A stretch of 64,000 nt of DNA from DATFNI01 sp963787205 (GTDB lineage Bacteria; Bacteroidota; Rhodothermia; Balneolales; DATFMH01), in contig CAWBCD010000037.1 in the NCBI GenBank assembly GCA_963787205.1, positions 1-64,000 on the forward strand, given 5' to 3'. The notes below the pieces were generated by a model that saw only the letters and a program-made list of their open reading frames with translations, ran no database searches and was not told the origin of the DNA. Position numbers and translations under genes: made by a program. Positions 53,288-61,126 of this stretch are shown here, one piece after another (positions within the stretch are counted from its first letter, which is position 1; every line of letters begins with the position of its first letter).

Positions 53288-53788
53288 ATGAAGCGGTTTT
53301 TATTGTCAGGTCTGATGATCCTTTTGGGCTGGGGCATCGTATCAGCCCAAAGCAATGAAGTGGAGATGTCTCAGAATACCATGAAAGGTCTGAGACGTTT
53401 TTATGTATCAGTCAACCTGGAATGGAATAAGGATCTCCAGGAACATGCCGACATGACCCAGGTCGACATACAAAAAAAGATCGAAAAGAAGCTTTCCGAT
53501 GCCGGAATCGATATCATCAAACAGACTACGGCAGCCGATGTGCCCTATCTGTATCTGCATGTGAATATGATGGATGCCGGTCGGGGACTGGTTCCGTTTG
53601 CTATCACTATCGCCTTATATCAACCCGTTAAATTGACGCTCAACCGTGATCGTCCGGCAATGGCCGTTACCTGGAATGCCGGGAACGTCGGTATTGTATC
53701 CTACGATCAGATGAAAGTGATTCGTGAGTCGGCCATGGGGATGGTTGAAAAGTTTCTGGATATCTATCAGAGTGTAAACCATCGCTAA
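53288..53788 (+). CDS. Hypothetical secreted protein
   Basis: 166 residues with a clear signal peptide (MKRFLLSGLMILLGWGIVSAQ). I do not recognise the family. The mature protein has a repeated strand-helix pattern: RRFYVSVNLEWNK, VDIQKKIEKKLSDAGIDI, PYLYLHVNMMDAG, ending MGMVEKFLDIYQSVNH. The layout is like small periplasmic proteins with a ferredoxin-like or LptE-like sandwich, but this is a guess from pattern only. Confidence 0.65.
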   Translation: MKRFLLSGLMILLGWGIVSAQSNEVEMSQNTMKGLRRFYVSVNLEWNKDLQEHADMTQVDIQKKIEKKLSDAGIDIIKQTTAADVPYLYLHVNMMDAGRGLVPFAITIALYQPVKLTLNRDRPAMAVTWNAGNVGIVSYDQMKVIRESAMGMVEKFLDIYQSVNHR

Positions 53789-53870
53789 GGACATGCAGCG
53801 CAAAAAAAGGGAGGAAAAGATTAGTACAGGAAGAGCGCAATCATCATAAAAAAATTACATTAGTAAAAGA

Positions 53871-53878
53871 TACTTTTG
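53871..53878 (+). promoter_or_regulatory. -7 promoter element before mce
   Basis: TACTTTTG matches TAnnTTTG and lies 17 bases before the ATG, giving a very short leader. No clear TTG at the -33 position, so only partly supported. Confidence 0.35.
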
Positions 53879-53895
53879 CAAAATTGGAGAGAGTT

Positions 53896-54303
53896 ATGTC
53901 AAAGATGCATATTGATCATATCGGTATTGCCGTCGCGGATTTGGATGAAACGATCCGCATCTACGAAAAAATTTTAAATGCTGCCTGCCTGAAACGCGAA
54001 GTAGTTGAGAGTGAAAAAGTTGAGACCGCCTTTTTTAGCACGGGCGAGTCGAAAATTGAACTGCTCGGAGCCACTGCGTCGGACTCGGTAATTGCCAAAT
54101 ATGTTGAAAAGAAGGGGCAGGGATTACACCATGTAGCTTTTGAAGTGGACGATATAGAAGCCGAACTTGATCGTTTACAGAAGGAAGGTTTCACCCTGTT
54201 GAGTGAAAAACCCAAAGCAGGCGCCGATAACAAGTGGGTGGCGTTTCTGCATCCGAAGGGGAATGCAGGGGTTCTGATTGAGCTGTGCCAGTCGAGGAAG
54301 TGA
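53896..54303 (+). CDS. mce: Methylmalonyl-CoA epimerase
   Basis: 135 residues from the ATG at 53896, which has GGAGAG just upstream; a TTG 12 bases earlier is less likely. VOC fold: MHIDHIGIAVADLDETIRIYEKIL, GLHHVAFEVDDIEAEL and the final GVLIELCQ carry the usual metal ligands (His, His, Glu). It interconverts the 2R and 2S forms of methylmalonyl-CoA in propionate metabolism. Methylmalonyl-CoA mutase genes are not in the window. Confidence 0.9.
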   Translation: MSKMHIDHIGIAVADLDETIRIYEKILNAACLKREVVESEKVETAFFSTGESKIELLGATASDSVIAKYVEKKGQGLHHVAFEVDDIEAELDRLQKEGFTLLSEKPKAGADNKWVAFLHPKGNAGVLIELCQSRK

Positions 54304-54381
54304 AGTTATTGAAATTTCTATTTTAACTATATAGTCTGTATTAGTGTTTCTCATTTCAGCTATTCAACAAGCAGAATCGCT

Positions 54382-55488
54382 ATGACGGTTATTTCATGTC
54401 ATAATAAGAGCGGAGATCGCATTGATGTTGACATACAAATAAGTGATCAAAAGTATTCACTGTTTTACGAGTCGAACCACAAGTTGTCATTCAACAATGA
54501 ACACGCGGTTGCCACGGTTCTGATTCCCACGATGAGTGTTGAAGAGGATGTGAAACTATCAGGGATGATCGATAAGCGTTTTTTAGGCTCTAATGAGCGT
54601 GTGCAGGAGATTCTTTCTACCTGGTATCCCAAACTGAGAAAGATTCACTTGGAAGATATTGAGGGTGTTGCATCTGATCCGACTGATAGGAACAAAAATG
54701 TTGGAACGTTTTTCAGCGGTGGTGTCGATTCCTATTATACTTTTTTGAAACATCGCGAGGAAATTACGCATTTGATTTATGTGCATGGCTTTGATGTGCC
54801 GCATACGAATGATGTACTGGGTGAAAAGGTGTTGGAGAGGATCAAATACATAAGCAGCGAGTTTGGCGTAAAATTAGTAACAGTAAAAACAAATCTTCGA
54901 GAGTTTTTGGATCAATACGCGAACTGGGAATGGGCACACGGATCAGCAATGGCTGCTGTGGGCCACCTCTTTGCCAGGGACTTTTCCAAGATCTATGTCC
55001 CTTCTTCGCATAGTTATAAGGATTTAGGTCCTTGGGGGTCTCATCCTATACTTGATGAGTTGTGGAGTTCGGAAAATATCATATTTGATCATGATGGCTG
55101 CGAATCTACCAGAAATCTGAAGGTGTCCTTTATATCGAAGTATGATACCGTACTGGATACACTGCGGGTGTGTTGGCGTAATCCGAACAACAGCTATAAT
55201 TGCTCAGAGTGTGAAAAATGTTTGAGAACTATGATTAACCTTGAGGCTGTAGACGCATTAAAGCGATGCAAAACTTTTCAAAGCAACATCGATTTTAAAA
55301 AAATCAGGAATCTAAGATATAGCAATGAGAGCACGAGAGCTTTTATTCAGGAAAATATAGATTACTTGAAAGAGACAGGTAAAAACCCAGGGTTACTGAA
55401 AGTTTTAAGAGTTGCATACGCTAAAAATGAAACCCGGGCTTTTTTGCGAAATGTTAAAGCTCAGCTTGTTGATATTCTCAAAAACTGA
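54382..55488 (+). CDS. PP-loop ATPase with QueC-like zinc motif, paralogue 1
   Basis: 368 residues. An N-terminal beta-rich domain of about 100 residues (VDIQISDQKYSLFYESN) precedes an adenine nucleotide alpha-hydrolase domain whose PP-loop is FSGGVDS (S112-S117). Downstream are VHGFDVPHTND, GSAMAAVGHLFA, PWGSHPILDELWSS and a metal-type cluster C264-x9-C274-x2-C277-x2-C280. PP-loop plus this Cys cluster recalls QueC, but the length and N-terminal domain differ. Such proteins activate a carbonyl by adenylation; the substrate is unknown. It is followed after about 260 bases by a close paralogue. Confidence 0.75.
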   Translation: MTVISCHNKSGDRIDVDIQISDQKYSLFYESNHKLSFNNEHAVATVLIPTMSVEEDVKLSGMIDKRFLGSNERVQEILSTWYPKLRKIHLEDIEGVASDPTDRNKNVGTFFSGGVDSYYTFLKHREEITHLIYVHGFDVPHTNDVLGEKVLERIKYISSEFGVKLVTVKTNLREFLDQYANWEWAHGSAMAAVGHLFARDFSKIYVPSSHSYKDLGPWGSHPILDELWSSENIIFDHDGCESTRNLKVSFISKYDTVLDTLRVCWRNPNNSYNCSECEKCLRTMINLEAVDALKRCKTFQSNIDFKKIRNLRYSNESTRAFIQENIDYLKETGKNPGLLKVLRVAYAKNETRAFLRNVKAQLVDILKN

Positions 55489-55749
55489 TGGATGATTACC
55501 TAACATATATTTAAACAAGTAACTGGGTTCTCAGGTATAATAAAGTGCCGGGCTGTGGTATTCAGTATTGCCTTTTTGACGGGGGCTTTTTAATTCTGGA
55601 CAGATTACGATAATCGTTACTATGAATCAGATAGATAAATTTTAGCTTTGCTTATTGTGGAGTAAGTGGATTGAATCTGTCTTTAGAATGATATGTAACG
55701 GAAGAGTCTGCATTCTCAAGTCATCAAATTTTTAAAATTGTTGAGGTTT

Positions 55750-56853
55750 ATGGGGACAAGTGTCTTAAGTCGCTGCAAAAGTGGAAATCATCTTGATGTT
55801 GACATCCGGATAAATGACAAAGAGTATGCAGTATACTACGAATCGAACTACAAGTTGACTTATAATAACGAGCACGCGATCGCATCCGTTTTGATTCCAT
55901 CCATGAGCGTTGGTGCCGACATAGCCCTTTCGGGTACAGTAAAGAAGCGTTTTTTAAGCTCTAATGAGCGCATTCAGGAGATTCTTTCTACCTGGTATCC
56001 CAAACTGAGAAAGATTCATTTGGAAGATGTTGAGGGTGTTGCATCTGATCCGGCTGATAGGAACAAAAATGTTGGAACGTTTTTCAGCGGTGGTGTCGAT
56101 TCTTATTATACTTTTTTGAAACACCGTGAGGAGATCACGCATTTGATTTATGTGCATGGTTTCGATGTGCCGCATACGAATGATGTACTGGGTGAAAAGG
56201 TGTTGGAGAGGATCAAATACATAAGCAGCGAGTTTGGCGTAAAATTAGTTACTGTAAAGACCAACCTGCGGGATTTTTTAGATAAACATGCCAACTGGGA
56301 ATGGACTCACGGCTCTGCGTTGGCGGCTATAGGTTTCCTTCTCGCCGGGGATTTTAAAAAAATCTATATCCCGTCTTCACACACATATGATCACTTGTCA
56401 CCATGGGGATCACATCCCATGCTCGATGTGCTCTGGAGTGCTGATAATTTAGAATTTAATAACGATGGAAGTGAAGCAAATAGAAATCTAAAAATAGAAT
56501 TCATAACTAAGTTCGATTTAGTCTTGGATACACTGCGGGTATGTTGGCGTAATCCGAACAACAGTTATAATTGTTCAGAGTGTGAAAAATGTTTACGGAC
56601 CATGATTTGCATGAGAGCAGCCGGAGTACTCGATAAAAGTAAAACATTTAGAAGTACACTTGATTTAAGAAGGATTCGAAAGCTATCTACAAAGAATGAA
56701 TCTAAAAATAGGTTTATTGAAGACAGCATAAGATATCTTGACCAAAAGGGAAATGACCCGGCATTACGAAAGGCATTGCGTATCGCCCACATTAAGAATG
56801 ATTTTCGAATTTTTTGTGAAAAAATGATGATCCAGATCAGAGATATTTGTTAA
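55750..56853 (+). CDS. PP-loop ATPase with QueC-like zinc motif, paralogue 2
   Basis: About 367 residues from the ATG at 55750, which aligns with the start of paralogue 1 (a TTG at 55738 would add four residues). It has the same domains: beta-rich N-terminus, PP-loop FSGGVDS, PWGSHPMLDVLWSA and the SYNCSECEKCLRTM cluster. The middle of the gene is almost identical in DNA to paralogue 1 while the two ends have drifted, which indicates gene conversion. The substrate-side region (HANWEWTHGSALAAIG, PSSHTYDHLSPWG) differs in several residues, so the two may have distinct substrates. Confidence 0.75.
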   Translation: MGTSVLSRCKSGNHLDVDIRINDKEYAVYYESNYKLTYNNEHAIASVLIPSMSVGADIALSGTVKKRFLSSNERIQEILSTWYPKLRKIHLEDVEGVASDPADRNKNVGTFFSGGVDSYYTFLKHREEITHLIYVHGFDVPHTNDVLGEKVLERIKYISSEFGVKLVTVKTNLRDFLDKHANWEWTHGSALAAIGFLLAGDFKKIYIPSSHTYDHLSPWGSHPMLDVLWSADNLEFNNDGSEANRNLKIEFITKFDLVLDTLRVCWRNPNNSYNCSECEKCLRTMICMRAAGVLDKSKTFRSTLDLRRIRKLSTKNESKNRFIEDSIRYLDQKGNDPALRKALRIAHIKNDFRIFCEKMMIQIRDIC

Positions 56854-57609
56854 CTCGAAAAGTTGGTTTTCATAACATTTATCGGTAGACAAACTTAGAT
56901 TTAATCTGTTTGGATCCGCGTAAATCCGCGGCTAATTACTTTACAAATTAACTGGTATTAGCACTAGATACACATCAATCTTCAGGAATTGTCAGGATGT
57001 TTATGGGGGCTGAACCTGTAAATTCAGACAATATCTTTCTGTACCACAAAACAACGAACCGTAATGTTTATGTGAAGGCTCGGTCTTCATGCAGTCATCA
57101 AAGGCATGGACGGCAGGTTGTATGCGCCGCCGGTGACTTGCGGGCTTCTTCCCGGGACATTCCGCAATTCTTTAATCAGGCAGGCGAAAAACGAAGAGAA
57201 AATCATAACTCTCGCAATGCTGGAAGAGTGCGAGAAATTATTTTTAGTGAACTCAGTACGATTATGGCGCGAGGCAGAGATTATGGAGTACGTAAAATTG
57301 AGCATTGGAGTAAACTCCTTTGGCTTACAATGCCTCTCGCCACAGATTCTGGTTTGTTACGTATATGTAATACAAAATCGCCGAAAATTGGAGTTACATT
57401 GAAAAACCATTTGAATGGAAGTTGTCGTCAATACCTTTAATGAAGGATTTAGCCGGTAACATTGATTCGGGCATGTCGTAATTTGTTTTTTAAAATTTGG
57501 GAAATCGAAAACCGTGATTATACAGTTACCATTTGATTGCTCTTTTAAGAAGAGGGTTGCCGGCGTCTGGCGCTTGTCCGGCAACAACTGACAAATAATT
57601 AAACGAAAG
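56854..57609. other. Long intergenic region with gene remnant, 756 bp
   Basis: Contains a short repeat-like GGATCCGCGTAAATCCGCGG at 56912-56931 and the decayed aminotransferase-like remnant at 56997-57300. The remainder (57300-57609) shows nothing I can support. Confidence 0.5.
56997..57300 (+). pseudogene. Remnant of an aminotransferase class IV (PabC-like) C-terminus
   Basis: Two reading frames together rebuild the end of an aminodeoxychorismate lyase-like protein. Frame one (from 56997) reads EPVNSDNIFLYHKTTNRNVYVKA, matching the PVxSxDxFLYHKTTxRxxYExA part. Frame two (from about 57106) reads DGRLYAPPVTCGLLPGTFRN and then ITLAMLEECEKLFLVNSVRLWREAE, the LDGRLYTPPxSCGLLxGTFR...LFLVNSVRGWREA part. 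The linking segment (DVLLWNERGEVTE in intact proteins) is missing and the frame shifts. No intact N-terminal part precedes it. A folate-pathway pabB/pabC gene is the likely ancestor. Confidence 0.7.
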
Positions 57610-58080
57610 ATGGGACCAGTACTTGCCAATGTTACAGAAAAAACGATAGCGGGAATCAGCGTTCGGACCAGCAACAAGATCGAATCCAATCCCCAAAAGG
57701 CGGTATTGCCTGCATTATGGGATCGATTTTTTGAGGAGGATATCCTGGATCAAATACCAGGTAAAATCCCAAATTCACCGATTTATGGAGTTTATTCAGA
57801 CTATGAGTCAAACAGAAAAGGCAGCTATAGCGTAACAGCCGGTGCCGAAGCGTTTGATCCTAAAATAGAGCAGAACGGATTCAACCGTATCAAAATCGAG
57901 GCGGGGGATTATCTACTGTTTAAAGGCCGAGGGTCAATGCCTGGTGTAGTTGCCGATACCTGGCAGGTGGTTTGGAACTATTTTTCGAAAAACCTGCAAT
58001 TCAAGAGACGATTTAATACCGATTTTGAGTTCTACGTTACCCAGGAGTCCGTAGAGATCTATATAGGAATTATAAAATAG
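57610..58080 (+). CDS. GyrI-like / AraC effector-binding domain protein
   Basis: 156 residues without a DNA-binding domain. The pattern IAGISVRTSNKIE at the start, ALWDRFFEEDILDQIPGKI, PIYGVYSDYESNRKGSYSVTAGAEAF and FEFYVTQESVEIYIGIIK at the end are those of the GyrI-like small-molecule binding (SHS2 duplicate) fold. The conserved glutamate in ESVEIYIGI is typical for ligand contact. Stand-alone members sequester or modify hydrophobic or cationic ligands, or inhibit gyrase; the ligand here is unknown. Confidence 0.8.
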   Translation: MGPVLANVTEKTIAGISVRTSNKIESNPQKAVLPALWDRFFEEDILDQIPGKIPNSPIYGVYSDYESNRKGSYSVTAGAEAFDPKIEQNGFNRIKIEAGDYLLFKGRGSMPGVVADTWQVVWNYFSKNLQFKRRFNTDFEFYVTQESVEIYIGIIK

Positions 58081-58220
58081 CCGGCTAAATATTTTAACGC
58101 TTTGCCCGATTTTAAAATCATCGGCATCGATTTTTCGGAGAGAGGATGTATATTCTTTTTCAAACTGTTTCCCGAGATATCGTATGTTCTGTTCTTCAGT
58201 ACTTTTCAGCTAACAAGGCT

Positions 58221-59129
58221 ATGAAGCGTTGTGCTTTTCTTACGATGGATACTCTGGACGGCTACGTATCCGATGATGAATTGGTTTATCAGCCTATGCG
58301 TGAACTTGGCTGGCATATTGATTCGGTATCATGGCACAGAACCGGAGTAGACTGGAGTCAATATGATGCGGTACTTATCCGGACCACATGGGATTATCAC
58401 AAGAATCATGAAAAATTTCTTGAGACGCTGAATGCTATAAGTCTATCCGGGACCCGGCTGGTAAACCCGTTTGAGCTTGTCAAATGGAATATCCACAAAA
58501 CATATTTGCGTGATTTGGAATGGAAGGGTATTCGGATTGTCCCGGCTTTTTGGCCCGAAAGGATTGACAGGGAGCAGCTGTATTTTGCGCTTGATGAATT
58601 TGGTGCTGAAGAAATAGTTGTGAAGCCGTTGATAAGCGCAGGTGCCCGCAATACATTTCGTATCCGATATGACGATGCGGGATCAGTGGTTGAGGAGGCA
58701 GTTAATACACTCGCCGGCAAGGAATGTATGATCCAGCCTTTTATGCAGCGTGTGCTCACTGAAGGTGAATATTCGGTCTTTTATTTCGGTGGATCTTACA
58801 GCCACGCCGTTTTAAAAACACCGAAACAATTCGATTTCAGGGTTCAGGAAGAACATGGAGGAATCATACGATCAGTTGTTATTCCTGACCCGATATTGCT
58901 TGAGCAAAGTCAAAGGGTTTTAAATGTTTTGGATCGGTTACCTCTCTATGCGCGTGTCGATTGGGTGCGTGATCAGTACGGGGAATACTGCCTGATGGAA
59001 CTGGAACTGATCGAGCCTTCCCTTTATTTCAGAACCGATCCTGCGTCACCCATGCGTTTTGCACACGCATTTGATGCATGGATGGGGGAATCGGTTGGTC
59101 CCTGTATTTTTGTGTCTGGTAAAGAGTGA
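58221..59129 (+). CDS. ATP-grasp domain protein
   Basis: 302 residues from the ATG at 58221; the frame is open upstream to 58146 but that part is poorly protein-like. N-terminal domain: RCAFLTMDTLDGYVSDDELVYQPMRELGW and YDAVLIRTTWDYHKNHEKFL. ATP-grasp core: VKPLISAGARNTFRI with the ATP lysine, MIQPFMQRVLTEGEYSVFYFGG, and LYARVDWVRDQYGEYCLMELELIEPSLYF with the metal-binding E and E. The pattern is like the DcsG/RimK-glutathione synthetase group, which joins a carboxylate to an amine or thiol. The product is unknown. Confidence 0.8.
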   Translation: MKRCAFLTMDTLDGYVSDDELVYQPMRELGWHIDSVSWHRTGVDWSQYDAVLIRTTWDYHKNHEKFLETLNAISLSGTRLVNPFELVKWNIHKTYLRDLEWKGIRIVPAFWPERIDREQLYFALDEFGAEEIVVKPLISAGARNTFRIRYDDAGSVVEEAVNTLAGKECMIQPFMQRVLTEGEYSVFYFGGSYSHAVLKTPKQFDFRVQEEHGGIIRSVVIPDPILLEQSQRVLNVLDRLPLYARVDWVRDQYGEYCLMELELIEPSLYFRTDPASPMRFAHAFDAWMGESVGPCIFVSGKE

Positions 59130-59207
59130 GGTAATCGTATCTTTTTTTGTTCTGGCAACTTCTGCATGTTAGATTACAGGGCGGAATTAATTTAACCTAC
59201 GATAGCC

Positions 59208-59603
59208 ATGAAGTCATTCTCTGCCTTTATTTTGGGAGTCCTCGCAGCACTCATCCCCGCCATTATGATTTTTAATCTGGTATACGCCCGGGGTCTGGAC
59301 GTAATAACTGTGCTTCTGGCGGCTGTTGGTACGATATATATGGGTACCGCTTTAATTGATGGCCGGATCGGAACTCTGCTCAAGGAAGCAATATGGGGTG
59401 TTGTTTTTACCTTGCTGGCGTTATTAGGCTGGTGGTACTCCCCTTTGCTGCTGGCCTTAGGGTGGCTGATGCATGCCGTTGGAAATCTTGTACGTTTATG
59501 GTCGAAAAAAGAGCCGATAATACGGGCAAAAGGCTTTATCTGGGGATGCCTGGCTTTTGATATTGTCTTATTCCTTATCACCATGTATGCCTACATTCTC
59601 TAG
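59208..59603 (+). CDS. Small four-helix membrane protein, hypothetical
   Basis: 131 residues with four hydrophobic segments (about 6-27, 32-47, 62-96 as one long or two short, 112-130). No motif or family is recognised. A GKEAIWGVVFTLLALLGWWYSPLLLALGWLMHAVGN-type aromatic, glycine-rich membrane section (short form EAIWGVVFTLL) resembles small YrdB/DUF-type membrane proteins, but not enough to name one. It lies between the ATP-grasp gene and a VOC gene on the same strand. Confidence 0.6.
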   Translation: MKSFSAFILGVLAALIPAIMIFNLVYARGLDVITVLLAAVGTIYMGTALIDGRIGTLLKEAIWGVVFTLLALLGWWYSPLLLALGWLMHAVGNLVRLWSKKEPIIRAKGFIWGCLAFDIVLFLITMYAYIL

Positions 59604-59692
59604 CCTTTTTATTAAGAAATCCGGCGTTTTTGTCTTATTCCGGTTGATTTATTTGTCTCACCGATAAAAATGATTGATGCGAGGTAAGTAAC

Positions 59693-60190
59693 ATGACTAG
59701 TGATCAAAGTGAAATATACCACATGTCAATGTTCCCAACCTTTGAGGTTGATGAGGTCCGCACATCTATAGAGTGGTACACGGATGTATTGGGTTTCATT
59801 GTTATTTATGAGATGCCTGATCCGGACGGGAATACGTACATGGCGCACTTGCGAAAAGAGAAACATCAGGATTTAATACTGGTGAAGGCAAAGAATCACG
59901 ACTATGATGATGTTATCAAGAAGGGAGCGGGTGTTTCCATTACTTTCCAATACGTTGGTATAGCAGGCGATCAAAAAGTCTCGATCGACGATTATGCAAG
60001 CAGGATTCGGGAGGCAGGTGCCAATGTCCTTGAGGGCCCGGTTAACAGACCGTGGAATACCAGGGAGTTAATTGTTTCCGACCCGGATGGTTACCGTCTT
60101 ATTTTTTCGGCTCCCCACCAGGAAGCCATAAAGAAAGATTTTCAAAAAACAATGACAAAAGTCAGGGGAACGCTTTTCAAGAGCAACTGA
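59693..60190 (+). CDS. VOC family (glyoxalase/bleomycin resistance-like) protein
   Basis: 165 residues. One VOC fold: MFPTFEVDEVRTSIEWYTDVLGFIVIYEMPDPDG at the start and NTRELIVSDPDGYRLIFSAPHQ at the end are the family's typical first and last strands. The usual first histidine is replaced by phenylalanine (MFPTF), so the metal site may be altered. These proteins bind drugs or act as lyases or dioxygenases; no target can be read. Confidence 0.8.
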   Translation: MTSDQSEIYHMSMFPTFEVDEVRTSIEWYTDVLGFIVIYEMPDPDGNTYMAHLRKEKHQDLILVKAKNHDYDDVIKKGAGVSITFQYVGIAGDQKVSIDDYASRIREAGANVLEGPVNRPWNTRELIVSDPDGYRLIFSAPHQEAIKKDFQKTMTKVRGTLFKSN

Positions 60191-60257
60191 CAATAAGAAT
60201 TATGCTTCGATATCCTGTCTGTCATATTTCTTCCAAATGGATACATAAGGGAAACAA

Positions 60258-60962
60258 TTGAAGCGATTAGTTATATCTCTGGTCATTCTTATGGGGATTG
60301 TGGCCGGGGGTTGGAAAATCAGTAAGTCAAGAGATTTTCAATTCTTTGGAACCATTATATCCCATGTATCGACTCCCGATTCCGTTGTAGCTTTAACATT
60401 TGATGATGGTCCCGAACCGGTCTATACAGAGGAGATACTTAAGATTCTGAATGAAAAGGGAATCCGGGCCACCTTCTTTGTTATTGGAAAAGAGGCGGAA
60501 AAGAACATGAATGAAGCTCGCCTGATCGTCAAAGAGGGAAATGAATTAGGGAATCACTCATGGTCACATAAGAGGATGGTCCTTAAATCAATGGGATTCA
60601 TCGGCAGGGAAATTGAGCAAACCGACCAGGTTATTCGTGAAGCGGGTTATAAAGGAGAGATCTGTTTTCGCCCACCATATGGGAAAAAGCTGCTCCTTCT
60701 TCCATGGTATCTGTCGCGACATGACAGAAAAACCATTATGTGGGATTCAGAACCGGAGTCTTATCCGGAGATAGCTAAAAGCGCGAAGAAAATTTCAGAA
60801 TATGTTCTCTCAAAAGCACATCCGGGTTCCATCATACTTCTGCATGCGATGTATAAGAGCAGAGCCGAAACAAGGAAGGCCTTGCCTGTGATCATAGATG
60901 GACTAAAAAAACAAGGATATCGGTTTGTGACCGTTTCTCAGCTTATTTCAGATCATTCATAA
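60258..60962 (+). CDS. Polysaccharide deacetylase (NodB domain)
   Basis: 234 residues from a TTG start behind AAGGGA; the next ATG would remove most of the N-terminal helix. Residues about 1-20 are a membrane anchor or signal. NodB motifs: MT1 LTFDDGPEP (catalytic Asp and metal Asp), MT2 GNHSWSHKR (HSxxH metal histidines), MT3 CFRPPYGKK, MT4 WDSEPESY and MT5 SIILLHAM. It removes N-acetyl groups from a glycan such as peptidoglycan or chitin-like polymer outside the cytoplasmic membrane. No peptidoglycan genes lie beside it. Confidence 0.9.
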   Translation: MKRLVISLVILMGIVAGGWKISKSRDFQFFGTIISHVSTPDSVVALTFDDGPEPVYTEEILKILNEKGIRATFFVIGKEAEKNMNEARLIVKEGNELGNHSWSHKRMVLKSMGFIGREIEQTDQVIREAGYKGEICFRPPYGKKLLLLPWYLSRHDRKTIMWDSEPESYPEIAKSAKKISEYVLSKAHPGSIILLHAMYKSRAETRKALPVIIDGLKKQGYRFVTVSQLISDHS

Positions 60963-61126
60963 AGCTCAAAAGGTAATCACGTGTTCGCTATTTTAAGCGT
61001 TTTGTAACGTTTCTTTCCTGATTGTTTTTATTGGAGTATTCGTGCATCTCGTTACTATGATTCTCTGTATATTAGCTGTATATGGAAGGGTCATGTGATA
61101 GTTGGGTGAATCATACGGAGGGAGAA

